A stretch of DNA of 11,229 nucleotides from Pseudomonadota bacterium (GTDB taxonomy: Bacteria; Pseudomonadota; Alphaproteobacteria; Rhizobiales; Tepidamorphaceae), in assembly GCA_023435545.1 (NCBI GenBank), contig JAEYRQ010000567.1:1-11229 (forward strand), given 5' to 3'. The translations under genes were made by a program, and so were the position numbers. This document shows, piece by piece, positions 7,286 to 11,229 of the stretch. Each line of letters starts with the position of its first letter. The first letter of the stretch is position 1. Under the pieces are notes generated by a model. The model saw only the letters and a program-made list of their open reading frames with translations, was not told where the DNA came from and did not search any database.

Positions 7286-7669
7286 ATGGCGATCGATACG
7301 AGCATGCCGATTCTCGTCGTCGACGACTACAAGACGATGATCCGGATCATCCGGAACCTTCTCAAGCAACTCGGCTTCAACGAGGTGGATGAGGCGACGG
7401 ACGGCACGGAGGCGCTGCAGAAGCTGCGCGCGAAGAAGTACGGCCTGATCATCTCCGACTGGAACATGGAGCCGATGACAGGCTACGAGCTCCTGCGGCA
7501 CGTGCGCGGCGACGAGCGGCTCTGTCAGACGCCGTTCATCATGATCACCGCCGAGTCGAAGACCGAGAACGTCATCGCCGCCAAGAAGGCCGGTGTGAAC
7601 AACTACATCGTCAAGCCATTCAATGCGGCCACGCTGAAGACCAAGATCGACGCGGTCTTCGGGCAGTAG
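7286..7669 (+). CDS. cheY: CheY-type single-domain chemotaxis response regulator
   Basis: This is a stand-alone receiver domain of 127 aa with no output domain. The acidic pocket is D13-D14 in ILVVDD and the phospho-acceptor is D58 in SDWNM. The switch residues are T88 in ITAES, Y107 and K110 in NNYIVKPF. The sequence follows E. coli CheY closely, including the SDWNM block, the RNLLKQLGF helix and a Tyr at the position of switch residue Tyr106. It should therefore be phosphorylated by a CheA and bind the flagellar switch protein FliM. GGAG 7 nt before the ATG supports the start. cheZ follows 69 nt downstream on the same strand with only a small hairpin between (CCGGC-TGC-GCCGG, 7704-7716, no T-run), so one transcript is likely. 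No kinase, receptor or flagellar structural gene is nearby, making this an orphan module. Its CheA must be encoded elsewhere. Confidence 0.93.
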   Translation: MAIDTSMPILVVDDYKTMIRIIRNLLKQLGFNEVDEATDGTEALQKLRAKKYGLIISDWNMEPMTGYELLRHVRGDERLCQTPFIMITAESKTENVIAAKKAGVNNYIVKPFNAATLKTKIDAVFGQ

Positions 7670-7738
7670 GCCCGGTTTCAGGCACACAAGACGATGCGGA
7701 ACACCGGCTGCGCCGGACCGTAAACGGGGGAATATCCA

Positions 7739-8383
7739 ATGGCCAGGAAAGCCTCGCGCGCGAACCAGATTTCGCGCGTCCTCGAAGAAGTTCGCGCTGG
7801 TGCCGACGGCGACATCTCCTTCCGGGAGATCCTGTCGCTGGCCCAGGTGATGTCGCGCTCGCTGTCGAGCGTCTACCGGGCGATAGACAAGACGGTCTAC
7901 AAGGAGTTCACCGAGATCGCCTCCTACATCGAGGCGATGAAGAGCGATATCGCAGGGCTCCAGGCCAACGACCTCAAGCAGTTGCACCTGCCGACCGCCG
8001 GCCGCGAACTCGACGCGGTGGTGACGGCGACGGAGGACGCCACCAACACGATCATGGAATGCGCCGAGGCGATCATGAACGCCGACGCCAGCGACCCGGC
8101 GGGCTATCAGGACTTCGTCAACGAGCAGGTGATGAAGATCTTCGAGGCGTGCTCCTTCCAGGACATCACCGGCCAGCGGATCAGCAAGGTCGTCGAGACG
8201 CTGAACATGATCGACGAGCGGGTGAGCCGGTTTGCCCAGAAGATGCGGATCGAGGACACCGACGGTCCGCTGACGGACGAGGAGGCGGCCCGCGCCGAGC
8301 GCAAGAAGCGCCTCATGCTGGACGGCCCCTCCGCGCCCGGAGAGGGCATCAATCAGGACGAGGTCGACTCGCTGTTCTCCTGA
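7739..8383 (+). CDS. cheZ: Chemotaxis protein phosphatase CheZ
   Basis: CheZ speeds loss of phosphate from CheY-P, ending the flagellar signal. This protein is 214 aa, close to the enterobacterial size, and mostly helical as expected of the dimeric four-helix bundle. The active-site helix reads SFQDITGQRISKVV (139-152). D142 and Q146 match the catalytic Asp and Gln in the E. coli motif QDLTGQ; the Gln positions the attacking water in CheY. After a charged linker (about 170-203) the chain ends in INQDEVDSLFS (204-214), corresponding to the C-terminal peptide by which CheZ docks on CheY. GGGGGA 7 nt before the ATG at 7739 supports the start. The gene lies behind cheY and ends 7 nt from the convergent HAD gene. 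Many rhizobia rely on a phosphate-sink CheY instead of CheZ, so the pair is notable here. Confidence 0.93.
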   Translation: MARKASRANQISRVLEEVRAGADGDISFREILSLAQVMSRSLSSVYRAIDKTVYKEFTEIASYIEAMKSDIAGLQANDLKQLHLPTAGRELDAVVTATEDATNTIMECAEAIMNADASDPAGYQDFVNEQVMKIFEACSFQDITGQRISKVVETLNMIDERVSRFAQKMRIEDTDGPLTDEEAARAERKKRLMLDGPSAPGEGINQDEVDSLFS

Positions 8384-8390
8384 GGACGCT

Positions 8391-9284
8391 TTACCAGGAC
8401 AGCCTGTGCATCACCGCGCGCGGCCGCAGACCGGCCGTGCGCAGCGTTTCGCCGAGCCTGTCCATGTCGGGGCCGTCGGCGCCGCCATACTCGCCGGCAT
8501 GGATCCCCGAAGCGATGAACAAGGCATCCAGCCCCATCGCGGCGGCGCCGGCCAGATCGGTCCGCAGGCTGTCACCGATGGCGAGGATGCGGTCGCGGTC
8601 GAGCGGCGTGCCCGCGGCCTCCTGCAGCATCGCGATCGAGCTCTCGTAGATCGGGGCATGCGGCTTGCCGGCCCATAGCACCCGCCCGCCGAGCCGGCGA
8701 TAAGCCTCGCCCAGCGCCCCCGCGCAGTAAAGCAGCCGCTCGCCGCGCTCGACGACGATGTCGGGGTTGGCGCAGATCATCTCGATGCCGCGCGCGGCGA
8801 AGTCCGCCAGCAGGCCGGCATAGTCCTCCGGCGTCTCGGTCTCGTCGTTGAACAGGCCGGAATTGACGAGGATATCCGCCTCCGCCGGCCCCACGAGCGC
8901 CACGTCGAGACCCTCGAAGATCGCGCGGTCGCGGTCGGGACCCAGATGGAACACCCGCCGCTCGGCATGCTCCATCAGCATCCCACGGGAGAGGTCGCCG
9001 GAGGACAGGATGCCGTCATAGGCCTCGTGCGGCACTGCCATGCCGTCGAGCATCGGGACCACGCTAAGGCCCGGCCGCGGCGCGTTGGTGATGAGCACGA
9101 CCCGGCCGCCCCCCTGTCGGAACCGCACCAGTGCGTCGCAGGCTTCCGGCGTGGCGCGAAGGCCGTTGTGGACGACACCCCAGATGTCGCAGAGCACGCC
9201 GTCATAGTCGCCGGCAATGTCGCGGAAGCGCGCAAGAAGCGACGGGGCAGACCCCGCCTCGTCGGAGGATGAAGCGGTGGTCAT
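8391..9284 (-). CDS. TIGR01459-type HAD-IIA family hydrolase
   Basis: This is a HAD-superfamily protein of 297 aa, subclass IIA, with a cap domain between motifs II and III. Motif I is CDIWGVVHNG (32-41), in which nucleophile D33 is kept but the usual second Asp (D+2) is Trp35. Motif II is LITNAPR (64-70), with T66. Motif III is K207 in WAGKPHAPIY, and motif IV is IGDSLRTDLAGA (236-247), with D238 and D243. The DIWG form is, as I recall, standard for this alphaproteobacterial family (HAD-SF-IIA-hyp4), whose substrate is unknown. Without the general acid, efficient phosphomonoesterase activity is doubtful. Its ATG overlaps the EAL-gene stop (ATGA at 9284-9281) and no clear Shine-Dalgarno is present, so translational coupling is likely. 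Relatives often lie near ribF in Hyphomicrobiales; here cheY-cheZ stands between. Confidence 0.92.
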   Translation of the reverse strand: MTTASSSDEAGSAPSLLARFRDIAGDYDGVLCDIWGVVHNGLRATPEACDALVRFRQGGGRVVLITNAPRPGLSVVPMLDGMAVPHEAYDGILSSGDLSRGMLMEHAERRVFHLGPDRDRAIFEGLDVALVGPAEADILVNSGLFNDETETPEDYAGLLADFAARGIEMICANPDIVVERGERLLYCAGALGEAYRRLGGRVLWAGKPHAPIYESSIAMLQEAAGTPLDRDRILAIGDSLRTDLAGAAAMGLDALFIASGIHAGEYGGADGPDMDRLGETLRTAGLRPRAVMHRLSW

Positions 9285-10735
9285 TCGATGGGTGCGGGTC
9301 TCGGGACTGGCCGGATGGTGGCGTCGCGCCTGGGAGGCGCGGCGGTCGCCTCGCGCGGCACTGAACGGGCGGCTTCCTCACGCGCTGCCCGTGGCCGATC
9401 CGGCGCGTCGGACCGCATGACGTCCGGCCGGACCGGGCGCGGCGGCGAGAACAGGCGGCCCTGGCCGAATGCCGCCTCATGGTCCAGAAGGTCGACGACC
9501 TGGGTCTCGGATTCGATCCGGGTGGCGACAAGCTGCACGCCGTAGCGTTGCAGCAGCCGGCCGAGGTCGGCGGCATGGATATTGGCGCCGGCCGCCTCCG
9601 GCGGACTGATCAGCAGGTCGCCATCGACCTTCACGAAACGCACCCGGCGGTCCGCCAGCCTGGCGCAGTCGAAATCGAGCCGCCGCACATTGTCCACCGA
9701 CAGCCGGAAACCAAGCTCGACCAGGGCCTCCAGATTGGCCTGCTCGATCGGGCCGAGCGCCTCGAACTCCGCCTGCGACAGTTCGAAGATCACCGATTCG
9801 GCGAGGCCACGATTGTCGCCGATGAAGTCGACGAACTGCTGGAAGAACTCGGCGTCGGCCAGCGTCCGCGCCGAGATGTTGCAGAAGATCCCGACGTCCT
9901 TGCTCTTGAGCGACATGCGCCGGACGATCCTGACGCACCTGAAGAGCATGATGTTGTCGACCACCGGCATGACGCCGGCCTCGCGCGCCAGCGGCACGAA
10001 GTCGGCCGCGTCGACCATCTCGCCCGTGTCCAGGCGCAGGCGGCCCAGCGCCTCGTAGAAGGCGACACGCCGCTGCGGCAGCGTCACGACGGGTTGCAGG
10101 AACACCTCGACGCCGTCCTGGTCGACAGCCTTGCGCACGAGCGCCATGGCCTCGGCTTCCGACATGCCGGCGAACGGACCGTCGGGCGCCACGAGCGAGG
10201 GCTGCGGCGCCGGCCCGGCCGCTGCCTCGTAACGCGGCGTCGGCTCATGAACCGGCAAACGGGCGGCAGGCGCCGGCCTCTCGAGCGCCGCGACCGTCTC
10301 CCCGAGGTCGCGCACCAGCGTCTCGAGCACACCGACATCGGCCGACACGCCGGCCATCTGGTCGTCGACGGCCTGCTCGACGCGCTGCTGCATGTCGGCC
10401 TCGAACGCCCCGACGCGCTCGCGCAGGCGGACGACCTCCCGCTCCAGCGACAGCGCCAGGCGCGCCATCTCCTGCAGTTCCGCCTCCACCGCACTGCGCT
10501 CGCGCGCCCGCGCGGAAAAGAACTCCGCCAGCACCATGAGCAGCAGCGCCCCGAACCCCAGCCAGCCGGCCTCGGCGATGGTCAGGCCGGCCTGCAGGTA
10601 GAGCAGTCCCGCAAGCGACACGGAGATCAGCACCATGCAGGCAGACACGAACCAGGGCGAGGCGGAGGGAAGCACCGACCTCACCCCGGATTCCCGCCGG
10701 GTCGGTCCGGACTGTGCTGCGGACGTGGTGGACAT
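9281..10735 (-). CDS. Membrane-anchored coiled-coil protein with degenerate EAL domain (TipF-like)
   Basis: The protein is 484 aa. Two adjacent membrane helices (about 29-49 and 53-73) are followed by a long coiled coil (about 75-155), a Pro/Ala-rich linker (about 153-190), an EAL domain (about 195-435) and a disordered Arg/Pro-rich tail. EAL domains bind and usually hydrolyse cyclic di-GMP. Kept residues are Q214, E228-A-L-G-R232, N286, E318, K369, E408 and Q425 in FGQGRLFSPP. The metal-binding loop DDFGTG is replaced by VDNVRR (347-352): only the first Asp (D348) remains and N349 replaces the second. Hydrolysis is therefore unlikely while binding stays possible. The layout matches Caulobacter TipF, a c-di-GMP effector needed for flagellum assembly; this is based on architecture only. 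No good ribosome site precedes the ATG at 10735. It shares a 4-nt overlap with the HAD gene and lies 44 nt after the upstream gene. Confidence 0.88.
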   Translation of the reverse strand: MSTTSAAQSGPTRRESGVRSVLPSASPWFVSACMVLISVSLAGLLYLQAGLTIAEAGWLGFGALLLMVLAEFFSARARERSAVEAELQEMARLALSLEREVVRLRERVGAFEADMQQRVEQAVDDQMAGVSADVGVLETLVRDLGETVAALERPAPAARLPVHEPTPRYEAAAGPAPQPSLVAPDGPFAGMSEAEAMALVRKAVDQDGVEVFLQPVVTLPQRRVAFYEALGRLRLDTGEMVDAADFVPLAREAGVMPVVDNIMLFRCVRIVRRMSLKSKDVGIFCNISARTLADAEFFQQFVDFIGDNRGLAESVIFELSQAEFEALGPIEQANLEALVELGFRLSVDNVRRLDFDCARLADRRVRFVKVDGDLLISPPEAAGANIHAADLGRLLQRYGVQLVATRIESETQVVDLLDHEAAFGQGRLFSPPRPVRPDVMRSDAPDRPRAAREEAARSVPREATAAPPRRDATIRPVPRPAPIE

Positions 10736-10779
10736 ATGGCGATACTAGGTGATTCTCGCGTCCGGCAGGGAGCTTCGCG

Positions 10780-11229
10780 TCAGCACCCTGCGCGTCCGGA
10801 CGCCTGGAACTGCAGCGTCAGCCTGCCGGGCTTCATGACGGTGACGGTACTCGAGCGGACCGGCACCTCGCCGGGCGAGGTCTGCTCGCCATAGTTCGCC
10901 TCGACGGCGACGGTCACCGACTGATCGCTGGAGACGAAGACCTGGCGCGGATACTGTCCGAACTCCATCGGATCGCCGTCCGCCTGGCTGCGGTCGAACT
11001 CCACCAGAGCCCCGTCGATGACCATCGCGGCCGCCATCGTGCCGCTGCCCTCGGCTCCGGCGTCGATGAACACCGCGCCGTACTCGCCCTCGCGCGACAG
11101 CCACATCCCGCACCCGGAGGGGAACGGCAGCGCGTCGGGATCGAGAACGCCCACTGTCGGATGCTCGCCGGCCGGTCCCGTCTCGGCGGGAGCCGGGACG
11201 ACGGCGGGCGGCGGCGGGTCGCCGCCGCC
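10780..11229 (-). CDS. Unrecognised protein, C-terminal 149 residues (N-terminus beyond right edge)
   Basis: The frame is open to the window edge, so the gene is 5'-truncated. A GTG at 11154 could be read as a start, but the open frame continues for 25 codons above it and carries a Pro/Ala-rich low-complexity segment typical of a periplasmic linker. I therefore treat it as internal. After the linker comes a compact part with SGCGMWLSR, GAVFIDAG, FGQYPRQVFV and a beta-rich end VTVMKPGRLTLQF, closing with a terminal cysteine. The alternating hydrophobic pattern suggests a small beta-sandwich or barrel. I recognise no family. A signal peptide or lipobox, if any, lies outside the window. The gene is 44 nt upstream of the EAL gene on the same strand, so they may share an operon. 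Confidence 0.7.
   Translation of the reverse strand, partial: GGGDPPPPAVVPAPAETGPAGEHPTVGVLDPDALPFPSGCGMWLSREGEYGAVFIDAGAEGSGTMAAAMVIDGALVEFDRSQADGDPMEFGQYPRQVFVSSDQSVTVAVEANYGEQTSPGEVPVRSSTVTVMKPGRLTLQFQASGRAGC

Noticed and set aside
7241..7987. Open frame of 248 codons on the minus strand across cheY and the start of cheZ
   Set aside because: It is antisense to two well-identified genes with good ribosome sites and has no recognisable motifs.
9479..10894. Open frame of 471 codons on the plus strand, opposite the EAL gene
   Set aside because: Its composition is low-complexity Arg/His/Gln/Asp. The minus frame encodes a recognisable EAL domain with membrane helices, so this is a shadow.
11152..11154. 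GTG start for the right-edge gene
   Set aside because: The frame stays open for 25 more codons to the edge with plausible linker composition, and no Shine-Dalgarno is seen before the GTG.

Overview
The window is GC-rich, densely packed chromosomal DNA. It looks like an alphaproteobacterium, most likely of the Hyphomicrobiales (Rhizobiales) type. This rests on the run ribF - EamA transporter - ileS - lspA - DUF3035-type lipoprotein - probable M16 peptidase, on the TIGR01459-type HAD hydrolase, and on the alphaproteobacterial form of the IleS C-terminus. I see no tRNA, rRNA, insertion sequence, CRISPR array or phage gene, and no stretch over 300 bases without a gene.

Left two thirds (1-7078, all minus strand, so transcription runs from high to low coordinates): a MaoC-type hot-dog dehydratase, ribF (riboflavin to FMN to FAD), an EamA/DMT permease starting 4 nt after the ribF stop, a 199-nt leader with hairpins and a possible small upstream ORF, ileS, lspA (signal peptidase II), a lipoprotein carrying the lipobox that LspA cleaves, and the first 20 codons of a further exported protein. 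LspA and the lipoprotein are functionally linked (protease and likely substrate, of the outer-membrane assembly-associated DUF3035/BamF type). The permease next to ribF is a candidate riboflavin transporter of the RibN kind.

Centre (7079-8383, plus strand): a 207-nt divergent control region, then an orphan two-gene chemotaxis module. The first gene is a CheY very like the enterobacterial protein. The second is a CheZ phosphatase with the catalytic D...Q pair and a C-terminal CheY-docking tail. No other chemotaxis genes are in view.

Right third (8391-11229, minus strand, convergent with cheZ with only 7 nt between): a partial unrecognised protein, then a membrane-anchored coiled-coil EAL-domain protein, then a HAD-IIA family protein. 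The EAL and HAD genes overlap by 4 nt (ATGA). The EAL protein has lost the DDFGTG loop and has the layout of the Caulobacter c-di-GMP effector TipF. It therefore probably binds c-di-GMP, or acts as a scaffold, rather than degrading it.

The most interesting reading is that two motility-related units, cheY-cheZ and a TipF-like receptor gene, sit back to back between housekeeping genes. Together they could link c-di-GMP state and CheY-P signalling to the flagellum. That link is inference; the individual gene calls are well supported.
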